Positions 17,526 through 27,007 of a stretch of DNA of 64,000 nucleotides are shown here, one piece after another; within the stretch, counting starts at the first letter, position 1; each line of letters begins with the position of its first letter. Made by a program: the position numbers and the translations under genes. Location: positions 707,513 to 771,512 of the forward strand of contig NW_008705568.1 of NCBI RefSeq assembly GCF_000186865.1. The letters run 5' to 3'. The notes under the pieces are model-generated. The model made no database searches. It had not been told where the DNA came from and saw only the letters and a list, made by a program, of their open reading frames with translations. The stretch comes from Aureococcus anophagefferens. Taxonomy: Eukaryota > Sar > Pelagophyceae > Pelagomonadales > Pelagomonadaceae.

Positions 17526-17669
17526 CAAAAATGCCAACAAGCAAATCGCCATTCTCAAGACATTCTCAAGGTTGAGCTTATCAAGGAGAGCGCTCGAGGC
17601 CGCCACCGACGTCGTCGCGCGCCGCTGCCACCGCACCGCACCCATCAATACACCCACACACGCACGTCG

Positions 17670-18092
17670 ATGCTGCGCGCCGCCGTCGCCCAGCTCGCGC
17701 GGCGACCGCGGGCCGCGCTCTTCGCCACCAAGGCCCACGCCTTCGACGCCGCCGGTCGCGCCGCGGCGCTGGACGAGCTGAAGGCGCGCGGCTGGAACGA
17801 CCAGCTGCCCGGCCGCGACGCGATCGCGAAGCGCTTCGAGTTCGAGAACTTCAACGAGGCCTTCGGGTTCATGACGCGCGTCGCGTTGTACGCCGAGGGC
17901 TGCGATCACCATCCCGAGTGGTCGAACGTCTCCTCGGTCGTGCACGTCGTGCTGGCGACCCACGACGTCGGCGGCGTCTCCAGCAAGGACCACGCCCTCG
18001 CGGACTTCATGGACTACGCCGCCGTCCGCGCGGCCGCGACGCCCCACTACATGGACAAGGTCACGTTCTCGGGCGCGGGCAAGCCGCAGTAA
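17670..18092 (+). CDS. Pterin-4a-carbinolamine dehydratase
   Basis: 140 residues, close to the family norm plus a mitochondrial-type leader ([19 protein letters not shown]). The signature is complete: [21 protein letters not shown], then HHPEWSNV (catalytic His pair), [19 protein letters not shown]. The enzyme dehydrates 4a-hydroxytetrahydrobiopterin/-folate, recycling the cofactor of aromatic amino acid hydroxylases; in plants and algae it supports organelle folate-linked reactions. Its ATG lies 144 bp from the divergent P5CR-like gene. Confidence 0.95.
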   Translation: MLRAAVAQLARRPRAALFATKAHAFDAAGRAAALDELKARGWNDQLPGRDAIAKRFEFENFNEAFGFMTRVALYAEGCDHHPEWSNVSSVVHVVLATHDVGGVSSKDHALADFMDYAAVRAAATPHYMDKVTFSGAGKPQ

Positions 18093-18097
18093 CGAGG

Positions 18098-18634
18098 TTA
18101 CGAGGCGCAGTAGGACGGCGGGTCGAAGTAGGACGCGTCGGGCACGGCGAGCCCCGGCGACCAGAAGATCGTGTCGAAGCGCGCCTTCATGGAGTGGAAG
18201 TACCAGCTCACGGGCGCGCAGGTCGCCGCGTCCGCGTAGTAGTCGATGAAGTCCGCCTTCGTGAAGGCGACGACGTCGCGGCCGTTGAACTGCGTGCGCC
18301 CCAGGGACGTCGCGTTCGCCAGCCAGTCCGGCCGCAGGATGCCCACGGGCATGGACATCGGCGTGCACTTGTTTTCGCGCGGCGTGAAGTAGTACGAGTG
18401 CCCGCTGTCGAGCTCGAGGTCCCAGAGCACGTCGGCTTCCGCGCCGTCGGGCGTGATGACGATGAGGTTGGCCTTCGCGTGCCAGTCGTAGTAGGTGACC
18501 GTCGTCGCCGTGGCGGGACCGAGCGTTTCGTTGTCGGGGATGCGCCGCTGCACGAGCGTGAACTGCTCCGGCCACACGGGCGTTTCGTCGCAGGTAGCGG
18601 TTGCGGTTGCGACGAGCAGCGCTGCGCGGAGCAT
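18098..18634 (-). CDS. Secreted protein of unknown function
   Basis: 178 residues from the ATG at 18634, giving a signal peptide MLRAALLVATATATC. The mature part has a compact beta-rich look with conserved-looking pieces: PEQFTLVQRRIPD, YYDWHAKANLIVITPDG, CTPMSMPVGILRPDWL, YFHSMKARFDTIFW, and a final Cys (FDPPSYC). At least four Cys are spaced for disulfides. I do not recognise a named family. The upstream in-frame extension to 18769 would add 45 unlikely residues. The stop lies 5 bp from the stop of the convergent pterin dehydratase gene. Confidence 0.55.
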   Translation of the reverse strand: MLRAALLVATATATCDETPVWPEQFTLVQRRIPDNETLGPATATTVTYYDWHAKANLIVITPDGAEADVLWDLELDSGHSYYFTPRENKCTPMSMPVGILRPDWLANATSLGRTQFNGRDVVAFTKADFIDYYADAATCAPVSWYFHSMKARFDTIFWSPGLAVPDASYFDPPSYCAS

Positions 18635-18858
18635 CCTTTTCCGTTGCGCGCGCGCGGGCATCGCGTTCACTACGGCTCGGACTGGCGCGACCATAGCGGC
18701 GCGGCCTCGATTTTGCCTCTTCAAGCGCAGATTGTTGAAGACGTGCACGTGTACGTGCTCGTTGGGCATCCGGCGTGCAAGTCACCGTGCGCAAAAAAAA
18801 AAAAAACGGAAAAACGAGGGAAAAGAAGCCAGCCCGAGCCGCCTTTAACCGCCCCCAA

Positions 18859-20154
18859 CTAGTGCCCCGTCTGGGCGAAGTTCGCGTGGCCCGTCGCGGC
18901 CGCGTGGTCCTGCGCGTCCTGCTGGCCCCGGAGCCCCGCGTTGCAGACGAGGCACCGCAGCGCGAATGACGACGTGTCCGTGAAGCGGCGCTTCGCCTTG
19001 GCGTCGGCGGCGAGCGCCGCGACGGCCGCCGCGGCGGCGCCGTCGTCGGCGGCGACCGTCGTGACGTCCGCGGGCGACTCCGGCGCTTCGGGCGCCGGCG
19101 CGAAGACGAGGGGGTCGTAGTGGACGCCGTCGAAGAGCAGGTAGCAGTTCCGCGTCGCGCCGGGCCCCGCGTAGCGCTGGTCGACGCCCGTCCGGACGTC
19201 GACGCAGACGAGCGCGACGTCGTCGAAGGAAGACGCCGTGCCGCAGCGGCCGCTTCCGTGCGCCGCGAGGATGGACAGCTCCAGCGCGCCGCCCCACGTG
19301 TCCTTCTTCGCGATCCAGGCGCCGTATTCGCTCCGGGGCTTCTCGAGCGCGGCGTCGGGGTAGGAGAGCTCGTCGCCGGCGACGACCGCCGCGCAGACGC
19401 GTCGCATCTTCGCCGCGGCCGCTTCGCCGGCGGCCTTTTCGGGCCGCGCGCCGTCCAGGAGGTAGGCCAGCGCGACGAAGAGGCAGTTGCCGTCGGCGTC
19501 CACGGGCCGCCGCGCCGCGGCGAACCCCCCGCCGAAGCCGCTCCCCGGCGGCGGCGGCGCGGCCGCGGCGGGGACGGCGTCCATGCGGGGCGTGCCGCAG
19601 ACGGAGCAGAGCTCGACGCCCAGGGACGCGTCCGTCGCGCCGCTCACGTTGATGAAGGTGCACGTGCCGCAGGTCCACTCCTCCTGCGGGGCCCGCCGCG
19701 GCGCCGGGGGCGCGTCGTCGTGGCTCAAAGACCGCGGCGTCTCGAGCGCCGCGGGCGCGAGCGCCTCGCTCGGCATGCGGCTCAGCGGCGGCGGCGGCGG
19801 CGCGGCCTCGGGCACGGCCGGCCGCGGCGACGGCGTGGGCTTGGGCGGCGCGGCCTGCTGCGGCGGCGGCGGCGCGGCCGCGGCGGGCCGCGGCGGCGAC
19901 GGCGGCGGCGCGGCGGGCCGCGGCGACGGCGGCGGCAGCGCGACGCCGGCCTCGACGGTGATGAGCGACCCGGACGGCACGACGTCCGCGGCGAGGGTCG
20001 TCGACGGGGCGTCGGACGCGAGCACGGCCGGCGGGCGGCCCGACTTGAGCACGCCGGCGCCGCACCGCGCGACGAGGTCGTCGAAGGTCGCCGTCTCGCC
20101 GACGCTGATGACCGACGTCTTGCCCGTCGCGTCGCGGATCTTGTAGCGGGGCAT
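18859..20154 (-). CDS. OTU1/YOD1-type ubiquitin thioesterase
   Basis: 431 residues from the ATG at 20154. Order: UBX-like beta-grasp domain (1-75, YKIRDATGKTSVISV); a long Pro-rich linker; RanBP2-type zinc finger (~157-187: W-x-C-x2-C ... C-x2-C); OTU cysteine protease core with the catalytic start DADGNCLFVALAYLL (Asp and Cys) and the late DGVHYDPL His; and a C-terminal C2H2 finger (CLVCNAGLRGQQDAQDHAAATGH). This is the YOD1/OTU1 order plus an extra RanBP2 finger. The family removes ubiquitin chains from p97/Cdc48 clients in ER-associated degradation. The Pro-rich linker is longer than usual. Confidence 0.9.
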   Translation of the reverse strand: MPRYKIRDATGKTSVISVGETATFDDLVARCGAGVLKSGRPPAVLASDAPSTTLAADVVPSGSLITVEAGVALPPPSPRPAAPPPSPPRPAAAAPPPPQQAAPPKPTPSPRPAVPEAAPPPPPLSRMPSEALAPAALETPRSLSHDDAPPAPRRAPQEEWTCGTCTFINVSGATDASLGVELCSVCGTPRMDAVPAAAAPPPPGSGFGGGFAAARRPVDADGNCLFVALAYLLDGARPEKAAGEAAAAKMRRVCAAVVAGDELSYPDAALEKPRSEYGAWIAKKDTWGGALELSILAAHGSGRCGTASSFDDVALVCVDVRTGVDQRYAGPGATRNCYLLFDGVHYDPLVFAPAPEAPESPADVTTVAADDGAAAAAVAALAADAKAKRRFTDTSSFALRCLVCNAGLRGQQDAQDHAAATGHANFAQTGH

Positions 20155-20385
20155 GGCTTTGTTCTCGGGGCGTGTTCGTGCGTGTATGCGCGTGTCGCGT
20201 CGCGTTTGTTTTGCGCGCTGTGCTGCGCTGGGCGAGGGAGGAGGCGGGCTGGCAAAAAGCTCACAACGGTGCGGCCGCATTGCGATGCTCGACCGACCTT
20301 CCTAGCGGCCCACAGAGGCTGGAGGGCTGCCCCGCACGAGCCCCGGGCGCGCATACCGCGCGCGCCGCTCCTCCCCGGCGCCACC

Positions 20386-21012
20386 ATGGGCGGCGGCATG
20401 ACGGACGCGGAGCGGGAGGCGTACCACAAGCGGCACCACGGCGTCGTCCACCGGCCCATCCGGCAGGAGACGGTGGAGTCCATGGTCCGCTTCGGCCGGA
20501 AGTGGCTCTGGGACCTGACCATGCACGTGCCCCTGCTCATGGTCGAGAACGCGCTCGACGTGCCCTGGAGCTCCAACGGCTTCGAGATCGGCGACGTCGA
20601 GCCGCGCCTCGCCGTCGCCGCGGCCGAGCTCTTGGGCGTCGAGCCCTTCCGCGTGCATTGCGAGCTGCTCCACACGAAGAGCGCGCCCGCGGACCCGCAG
20701 TTCGTGCTCGCGCCGGGCGACGACCCCATGCCGCCCATCTCCGTCCAGCTCGTGCTCTGGTCCCAGTGGTCCAAGGAGAACGCGACGGTCAAGAAGCGGC
20801 CGAGCTGGATCCCGCCGCCGCCGCCGCGGAGCCAGCCGCGCAACGCGCGCAACTACCTCGTCACCGCGTCCTACGAGGCGCTCCAGGAGGCCGTCGACAC
20901 CTACCGCCTCTCCTTCACGCGCAGCGCCGTCACCGGCGGCAACCACAACCTCGCGGACCGCGACGCGAACAAGCACCACGGCCTCGGCGGCCGCGTGCCT
21001 GCGCACCGCTAA
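20386..21012 (+). CDS. Conserved-looking protein of unknown function
   Basis: 208 residues; the ATG sits in a strong CCACCATGG context. Features: HKRHHGVVHRPIRQETVES near the start, a helix MVRFGRKWLWDLTMHVPLL, the acidic VPWSSNGFEIGDVEPRLA, and a WIPPPPPRSQPRNARNYL linker followed by ASYEALQEAVDTYRLSF. No transmembrane helix or signal peptide is apparent and no family is recognised. Divergent from OTU1, with 231 bp between the start codons. Confidence 0.55.
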   Translation: MGGGMTDAEREAYHKRHHGVVHRPIRQETVESMVRFGRKWLWDLTMHVPLLMVENALDVPWSSNGFEIGDVEPRLAVAAAELLGVEPFRVHCELLHTKSAPADPQFVLAPGDDPMPPISVQLVLWSQWSKENATVKKRPSWIPPPPPRSQPRNARNYLVTASYEALQEAVDTYRLSFTRSAVTGGNHNLADRDANKHHGLGGRVPAHR

Positions 21013-21123
21013 TGACGGGATGGGCGCGGCCACGTCTCGCGAAGGCGGAGGCAGGCGCTCGTGTCGTTTTTTTGCGCGTAGTGAATGCTTTTTACGACGC
21101 GCCGGGGCCGCGCGACCCGGCTC

Positions 21124-21552
21124 CTACGCGTCCGACGGTGGTCGTTGGTTCTCCCAGGTATACGCGCCGAGGGCGACGCCGACGACCACGCAGACAGCGT
21201 CGATCCCGAGCACCGGCACGCCGAGGAACGTCTCCGCGAGCGACGCGCCGCGCATGCCGGCGGAGACCTTGGCGAACGTGAGTAGCGCGTCCGTGAGACC
21301 TTTGCCGCCGATGACGACCGACGCGCCCAAGAGCGGAATGAACAAGGGGTAGTCTGCCTCGTTCTTGAGCTTCTGCTTCATCCGCTCCTGCGACGACGAC
21401 TGCGGCGGCGCGGAGCGCGGCGGTGCATCTGCGGCAGCCGGAGCATCCTCGACTTCCGCACGAAGCCGCAGCAGCGCGCATGATCTCTGCGGTGGTACGA
21501 AAGCGCTGGTGCAAGCCACAAGCGCCAGCGCGAGGTGAAAGAGAGCGGCCAT
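21124..21552 (-). CDS. Plastid-targeted small membrane protein
   Basis: 142 residues from the ATG at 21552. The first ~17 residues (MAALFHLALALVACTSA) are a signal peptide followed by FVPPQRS, matching the ASAFAP-like bipartite plastid-targeting motif of algae with secondary red plastids, with Phe at the predicted +1 position. The mature part has an acidic/Ser linker, then two hydrophobic helices (FIPLLGASVVIGGKGLTDAL and VPVLGIDAVCVVVGVALGAY). Function unknown; probably a plastid-envelope or thylakoid protein. Confidence 0.6.
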   Translation of the reverse strand: MAALFHLALALVACTSAFVPPQRSCALLRLRAEVEDAPAAADAPPRSAPPQSSSQERMKQKLKNEADYPLFIPLLGASVVIGGKGLTDALLTFAKVSAGMRGASLAETFLGVPVLGIDAVCVVVGVALGAYTWENQRPPSDA

Positions 21553-21638
21553 GCTGACTCGATGGCTCCACAGGTCGTTCTTGTCGTCACCTTGCCGCCA
21601 TCTTGCGTCCAGATTCAAGCATCCTCTCTTAAGTTGAA

Positions 21639-22692
21639 TTAAGAGCCCCGGCGCGCCTTGTCCCGCGCCGTCGCGTAGATCGCCGTCCCGAGCGCGGCCC
21701 ACAACGGTCCGAAGCGGCACAGCTGCGCGAGGGCGATGGCGAGCTGGAAAGAGCCGACGGCGAGCCGGCTCGGCGCCAAGCACAGCCCGACGACGAGCTG
21801 CAGCGGCAGCGTCACCGTGGCAGCGGCGAAGAGCGAGCCCGCCGCGTAGCTCGTTCCCAGCCGCCCGTCGGCGCCCGCGAGGAGCTGGAGCGGCCAGCGC
21901 TGGCCGAAGGCCGCGCGGTTCGTGGCGCCGAGCAGCAGCGCCGGCGGCGGCGGCGCTCGTCGTCGCGCGAGGACGTCGCCGAAGAGCGCCGCGGTGGCCT
22001 GTCCCGCGCCCGCCAGCGCGGTCCGCGTGTTGCAGGTGGAGCGGCGAAACAACTGTTCGGCTCGCCGAAAGAACGACGGCGGCGGCGGCGGCGGCGGCGC
22101 CCGTGAATAGGCGCTCCAGCGTCGCGCCGACGTCCGCGACCGCTCGATTGAGCCTCGCCTCGAGGTCGCGCCGCAGCCGCGCGCCGTCGCGCTTCGTCTC
22201 GTAGGTGATCTGGCGCGAGACCGCTTCGTAGAATCGCCGCAGGAAGCCCGGCGCCTCTTCCCTGAGCGCCGCGGCGTTCTCGCGGATTTTCGCGCCGAGG
22301 AGCGCCGTGCAGCAGTCCGCGGCGACGACGCCGGCCAGCGCGGCGGCGACGTGCGCGGCGCGCGCCTGCGCGCCCATGGTCGCGAGCCGCGAGCCCAGCG
22401 CGACGAGGAGCACGTCCTCGCTCGCGGGCAGGCCGAGGCCCGTCGCCGCGACGGCGGCGAAGAGGCCAAGCGCGCCGCCTGGCGCGCAGCCGTCGCAGGT
22501 CACGTAGGGCCACATGGGCGGCATGGCACTGTGCACGGTCCTGCTCGGTGCGTGCAATGTCCTGCGCGGCGCGCGCAGCGTCCGGCACGGTGCGCGCAGC
22601 GTCCGGCTCGGTGCGTGCGCCTGCGGCGGCTGCGGCAGCGCCGTCGACAGCGTCGCGAAGAGCAGCAGCGCGCGTTGAAACGCAGCAACCAT
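21639..22692 (-). CDS. Signal-peptide membrane protein, weakly DedA/VTT-like, with a frame change
   Basis: Begins at the ATG at 22692 (MVAAFQRALLLFATLSTA, signal peptide). A 7-residue tandem repeat follows (repeat entry), then hydrophobic segments GLFAAVAATGLGLPASEDVLLVALGS and AAALAGVVAADCC that faintly recall DedA/VTT proteins (P-x-S/G-E). The 5' frame holds to about 22030-22100, then the coherent sequence (TALAGAGQATAALFGDV, and late helices VTLPLQLVVGLCLAP, LAIALAQLCRFGPLW) continues in another frame to the stop at 21639. A short intron or a one-base indel in the GCC-repeat run is required. Family assignment is weak. Confidence 0.45.
22531..22618. repeat. 21-bp coding tandem repeat
   Basis: About four imperfect 21-bp units encode a repeated R-T-L-R/H-A-P-x heptapeptide just after the signal peptide of the minus-strand membrane protein gene. 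Confidence 0.75.
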
Positions 22693-22884
22693 TGCGGCTG
22701 GTGGTGTCACCTGCGGCTCTCACGGACAACCCATGCTCTCGCACTGCAACAAAAAATGAGTGAAGCAGCCGAGCGCGATGATGGCCGTACCGCGTGTTAA
22801 GACGCTTTGCTCGGCGTGAAACACTTAGCAAAACAGACAGTGCTAGCAAGCAATCCTGCGCGCAGCAAACGCCAGCAAAACAGG

Positions 22885-24498
22885 ATGCATCGCCTCCTGC
22901 TGCTGCTGCCCGCACTCGCAACCACCATCGCCGAACCCGACTGGGCGCAGCGCGCCGCGGCCGTGAAAGACGCCATCCACGCCTCCTTCGGCGCCTACAT
23001 GGCGCACGCGTCGGACTTCGACGTGCTGCTGCCCGCCGCGAAGACCGGCGGCGACGTCGCGGGCGCGCGCTACGCGCTCTACGAGTCGCTCGACACGCTC
23101 TACGTCGCCGGGTTGGCCGACGACTTCGACGCGGCCGTCGCGGCGATCTTCGCCGGCGGGCTGCGCGATCCGCTGCGGCGCGGCGCGCCCGCGCCGAAGC
23201 GCGTCGCGTCCGTCGCCGAGTACGCGCGGCGCGTCGTCGGCGGGCTGCTCGGCGGGTTCGAGGTCTCGGGCGACCGGCGGCTGCTGTACGCGGCCGCGCA
23301 CGCGGCGGAGCGCGCGCTCGACGCCCTGCCGGACACGCAGGACGTCGTCGTCCTGCCCCCGGACCGGTCGCGCCTCGTCCACGCGCGCACGGCGTCCGTG
23401 CGCTACCTGCTCTCGCACTGGGTCGACGACGGCGCGGACTGCGAGACCGTCGGCAACGCGGGCGGCTTCGGCCTCGAGCTCCGCGCGCTGAGCCGCGAGC
23501 TCGACGACCCGAGCTTCGCGTCGGCCGCCGACGCCATCTTCGACGAGATCGACACGGCCTGGTTCCAGGACGGCGCGAAGGACAGCGCGAGGCGACTGCC
23601 GCGGTACCCCGCGTGCGACTCGCGCGCGCGGTCGGACCTCAAGGACGCGGCAACGCTCTTTGGGAGCCTGCTGGGCGAGCAGCTCATCGGCAGCACCCAC
23701 GGCGCCGCGCGCGCCGCCGCGCTCTACGACTGGTGGGAGCAGGGGCTCCTCGAGGAGGGCGCGGACGTGCTTCACAGCGCGGGCGACCTCACGTTCCCCG
23801 TGACGCCCGGCGGGACCCCCGCGGTCGAGGCCGCGACCTTCGGGCTGCCGGGCCTCCTGGCCCTCGGCGCGACGCACGCCTTCCGCAAGGGCAACGCGGA
23901 CGAGGACGACAAGCGCGACGCGCTCGCGCTGGCCGCGCGCGTCGCCGAGGCCGTCCACGCGGCGCACGCGGCCGCGGGCGGGCTGGCGCCGGACGCCGCG
24001 ACGCTCGTCGAGGGCGACGGCGTGCGCTTCGCGGCGGTGCGACCGAGCTACGACCTCGACGAGACCTACGCGTACTCGCTGCTCGTGCTCTACCGGACCA
24101 CGGGCGACGAGAAATACCGCGACCGCGGCTGGGCCCTCTTCGAGCAGATCGCCCAGCGCTGCGCCGTCGGCGGGGCCTTCGCGGGGCTCGTGGACGTCTT
24201 CGGCGACGCGCGGCGGAAACGCATGCCGTCGCACTTCGTCGGCGCGACGCTCAAGCACCTCTACCTCCTCTTCTCCGAAAAGGACCACTATTCCCTGGAC
24301 GACTGGGTCTTTACCAATGGCGGCCACCTCGTCGCGGCGACGCACCGCTGCGACGGGCGGGACTGCTCCGGGCCCGAGGACCGGCCCTGGAAGTACGCGG
24401 TCCCCGTGGACCTCCTCTTCTTCGGGTCGCTGCTCGTCCTCGCGCAGGTCTGCCTCCCGCGGTCCACGTGGACGGGGACGCCCAAGAAGGACCGGTAA
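22885..24498 (+). CDS. GH47 (class I alpha-mannosidase/EDEM-like) protein
   Basis: 537 residues with a signal peptide (MHRLLLLLPALATTIA). GH47 landmarks: ESLDTLYVAGL (~57-67), SVAEYARRVVGGLLGGFEVSGD (~109-128, read in parts) with the conserved Glu, LDETYAYSLLVLYRTTGDEKY (~391-411), and ATLKHLYLLFSEKDHYSLDDWVFT. Family role: trimming mannose from N-glycans in the ER/Golgi or marking misfolded glycoproteins for degradation. Two usually invariant motifs differ: A-E-T-L-K is G-A-T-L-K and the T-E-A-H-P-L segment that binds Ca2+ is N-G-G-H-L-V. The protein may be altered in activity or be lectin-like. Confidence 0.85.
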   Translation: MHRLLLLLPALATTIAEPDWAQRAAAVKDAIHASFGAYMAHASDFDVLLPAAKTGGDVAGARYALYESLDTLYVAGLADDFDAAVAAIFAGGLRDPLRRGAPAPKRVASVAEYARRVVGGLLGGFEVSGDRRLLYAAAHAAERALDALPDTQDVVVLPPDRSRLVHARTASVRYLLSHWVDDGADCETVGNAGGFGLELRALSRELDDPSFASAADAIFDEIDTAWFQDGAKDSARRLPRYPACDSRARSDLKDAATLFGSLLGEQLIGSTHGAARAAALYDWWEQGLLEEGADVLHSAGDLTFPVTPGGTPAVEAATFGLPGLLALGATHAFRKGNADEDDKRDALALAARVAEAVHAAHAAAGGLAPDAATLVEGDGVRFAAVRPSYDLDETYAYSLLVLYRTTGDEKYRDRGWALFEQIAQRCAVGGAFAGLVDVFGDARRKRMPSHFVGATLKHLYLLFSEKDHYSLDDWVFTNGGHLVAATHRCDGRDCSGPEDRPWKYAVPVDLLFFGSLLVLAQVCLPRSTWTGTPKKDR

Positions 24499-24505
24499 AA
24501 GGCAT

Positions 24506-25297
24506 TTACGACGACCCTCGTCTCATCCGTGCTTCGAGACTCGTCTTCGAATGGAAGAACAGGATGAGCGAGTAGCGGAGGCCGGCCGTGAGCGGCGCGA
24601 CGCCGTGGCACAGCCCACCCCGGTGCGTCGTCGCGGCGCCGAGGCGCCGCGGCACGGCGCGGCATCTGCCGCCGTAGGCGGCCACGAGCTCGCCGCCCGC
24701 GTGGCCCTCGCTCAGCGCGACGTTCGCCGTGAACGCGTTGCCGTCGACGTGCCACTTCATGAACGGCCGCTCGTCCGCCGCGTAGCGCCTCAGGAAGCAA
24801 CCCACGCGGTAAAAGTCGTCGGCGTCGGCCCCGAACGCGTCGCAGGGCAGCGCCCGGAGCGCGGCGACGTCGGCCGCGCCGAGGATGCCGGGCAGGTCGC
24901 GGTCGAAGTCGACGTTGACTTGAAAATCCGGCAATCGGTCCGTGTTGTCGAGCGCCATCTGCGACGCCATCTCCGCGTCGCAGTGGTCGCGCAGCGCGGC
25001 GCAGGACGCCGCGGACAGCGCGGGCGCCGTCGCGACGCCGTCGGTCCGCTCGAGTTCCGCCGTCGCGACGGCGGTCGAAGGCGCGTCGCCCGCGAGCACC
25101 GACGCCAGAAGCGCCGCGGCGTCGGCGCGCTCCGGGCGCAGGAGCGCGTCGGCTTCGAGCGATGGCTGCATTTGCCAGGACCAGTCGAACTGGTCCCGGA
25201 CGACGTTCGGGGTGAGAGTCGTCGCGAGGGCTTGTGTTTGTAGAGGCAGCAGGAGCAGGAGGGCTGCCAGCGTCCGTTTTCGTTGTTTGGCGTACAT
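24506..25297 (-). CDS. Secretory 2-oxoglutarate/Fe(II)-dependent oxygenase (prolyl 4-hydroxylase-like)
   Basis: 263 residues from the ATG at 25297, with signal peptide KRTLAALLLLLPLQTQALA. The double-stranded beta-helix core carries the iron triad: WHVDGNAFTANVALSE (H-x-D) and HRGGLCHGVAPLTAGLRYSLILFF (distal His with the 2OG-binding Arg eight residues later). GGELVAAYGG between them matches the G-G-E-L strand of P4H-like enzymes. Likely substrate: a protein in the secretory pathway, perhaps proline or lysine residues. It ends 7 bp from the stop of the convergent GH47 gene. Confidence 0.85.
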   Translation of the reverse strand: MYAKQRKRTLAALLLLLPLQTQALATTLTPNVVRDQFDWSWQMQPSLEADALLRPERADAAALLASVLAGDAPSTAVATAELERTDGVATAPALSAASCAALRDHCDAEMASQMALDNTDRLPDFQVNVDFDRDLPGILGAADVAALRALPCDAFGADADDFYRVGCFLRRYAADERPFMKWHVDGNAFTANVALSEGHAGGELVAAYGGRCRAVPRRLGAATTHRGGLCHGVAPLTAGLRYSLILFFHSKTSLEARMRRGSS

Positions 25298-25586
25298 TGC
25301 TGATGTTCTAGGCGTCGTTGGGTGCATCACTGGTACTCTTAGGCTGCGCATGCGGTGCGGTTCGGCGCGTGACGTGCATAGCATCGATGGCGCCGGCTGC
25401 AACCAGCATCAACATCGCAGTCGGGCGCGCATCCCCTTCAATAACTTGGTCAACATCACATCACCTTCGTCGCGACCGTCGAGAGCTTCGACGCTCTCCG
25501 AAGCGGATCATCGAGCCGGAGCTGTAACTTCCCACTCGAGCTGTGCGTCGTCGCCCCGACCTAGGATCGCAGACATTTCCAGAAGC

Positions 25587-26288
25587 ATGCGTGCGACAAT
25601 CATCGTAACGCTCTGCGCCACGGCCACGGCGCTGGCGCCGTCGCGACACGCCGCGAAGCCGCGCGCTCTCCTTTCCGAGGCCGCGCGCGCCGCCGCGGCC
25701 GCCGCCCTCGCGCTGCCGCTCCTCGTTTCGCCGGCCTACGCCGCCGTGGCGCCGGACAACACCGGCGTCGAGGCGACGTCCTCCTTCTTCGCCGAGGCGT
25801 CCAAGTCCAAGTTCCAAAAGGTCGAGCGCGACACGACGAGCCCCTTCGGGCTCGAGGCGGGCGTGAAGACGCCCTTCGAGAAGGGCGCGGCCAAGGAGGT
25901 CGCCGCGGAGGTCAAGGCGGCCGAAAGCCTCGCGGCGAAGAAGGCGAACCTCGTCGCCGACATCAAGGAGTCCGAGAAGGCGGCGGTGGGCGACAAGGCG
26001 CCCGCCGTCGAGTTCAAGGCGTCGGCGCAGAAGAAGGAGACGCCGGCCTGGGTCAAGTACGAGCCGCCGCCGGCGCCCGTCGTCGAGGTCGTCGCGGCGC
26101 CGGAGCCCGCGGAGCCGGCCTTCACGATCACGTCGAAGCGCGAGGATCCCAACGTCGCCGCGACGAACGAGTGGTTCAAGGAGGCGGCCAAGTCCAAGGC
26201 CAAGCCGGCGCCCAAGAAGGCGCCCGTCGTCGAGGCCAAGGAGGACCCTTTCGCGGCGCTCTCCTCCAAGGTCGAGGCGCGCTACTGA
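25587..26288 (+). CDS. Predicted thylakoid-lumen protein, Lys/Ala/Glu-rich
   Basis: 233 residues. The N-terminus is tripartite: signal peptide (MRATIIVTLCATATA), a basic transit segment (PSRHAAKPRALLSEAARA), then a second hydrophobic stretch ending SPAYAA, a thylakoid processing-type A-x-A. The mature part is charged and repetitive, with recurrent F-F-A-E-A-S-K-S-K / W-F-K-E-A-A-K-S-K elements and Ala/Pro linkers. No catalytic domain. Targeting to a secondary plastid lumen is inferred from the leader only. Confidence 0.65.
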   Translation: MRATIIVTLCATATALAPSRHAAKPRALLSEAARAAAAAALALPLLVSPAYAAVAPDNTGVEATSSFFAEASKSKFQKVERDTTSPFGLEAGVKTPFEKGAAKEVAAEVKAAESLAAKKANLVADIKESEKAAVGDKAPAVEFKASAQKKETPAWVKYEPPPAPVVEVVAAPEPAEPAFTITSKREDPNVAATNEWFKEAAKSKAKPAPKKAPVVEAKEDPFAALSSKVEARY

Positions 26289-26540
26289 GGAGACGCGAAC
26301 CGCGCCGCGGTCCGCGCGCGATCCTGTCGTGTAATACCAAAGCAAAGCGTTCTTCGGTGTTGTTTTGTGGGTTGCGATTTCTGCCGCCGCCATTGCAGGC
26401 GCCGGCCTTCCGGCATCGGTATCGCGACGCGACGCGGACGGCAACATCGGCTGCTTTTCGAGCATTTCGGGTCGTCTCCTCGCCACAAGGACGGCCACGC
26501 CGGCGGCCGCCGCGGATCACCGCGCGGCCGGCGCGTCGCG

Positions 26541-26976
26541 ATGATCCCGGACGCGGCGCCGCCGACCTACGACGAGTACGTCGGCGCCAGTCCCGAGCCG
26601 CCGCAGGCGTCGGGCAACCCGACGCAGTGGGCTTTGGCGGCCTGCGCCGCGGACCCGGCCATGCGGCGCGCGTTCCTCGAGGCCGGCGCGTCGCGGGGCT
26701 GGGTCGGCGGCGCCAAGGTGCGGCGCTACTGCGAGCGCGAGGGCCTCATGCGGAGCGGCGAGGGCGGGCCCGGCGTCGCCAAGGGCGTGTTAGCGTCGGC
26801 GTGGGAGCTCGCGGACGCGAAAAAGGACGCGCGCGGCCTGAGCTTCGACGAGTTCTGCGTCTTCATGCACCTGCTCTGCATCGCGACGGCCGGCGGGAAC
26901 CTGCCCAAGGTGCTCCCGCTGGAGCTCGTGCCGCCCTCGACCTACGGCGTCGACTACGACTGGGACGCGCCCGCGG

Positions 26977-27007
<31 letters not shown>

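Noticed and set aside
18787..18802. A-run as evidence of a retroposed gene
   Set aside because: A single short A-run in an upstream region, with no target duplication or intronless copy next to it.
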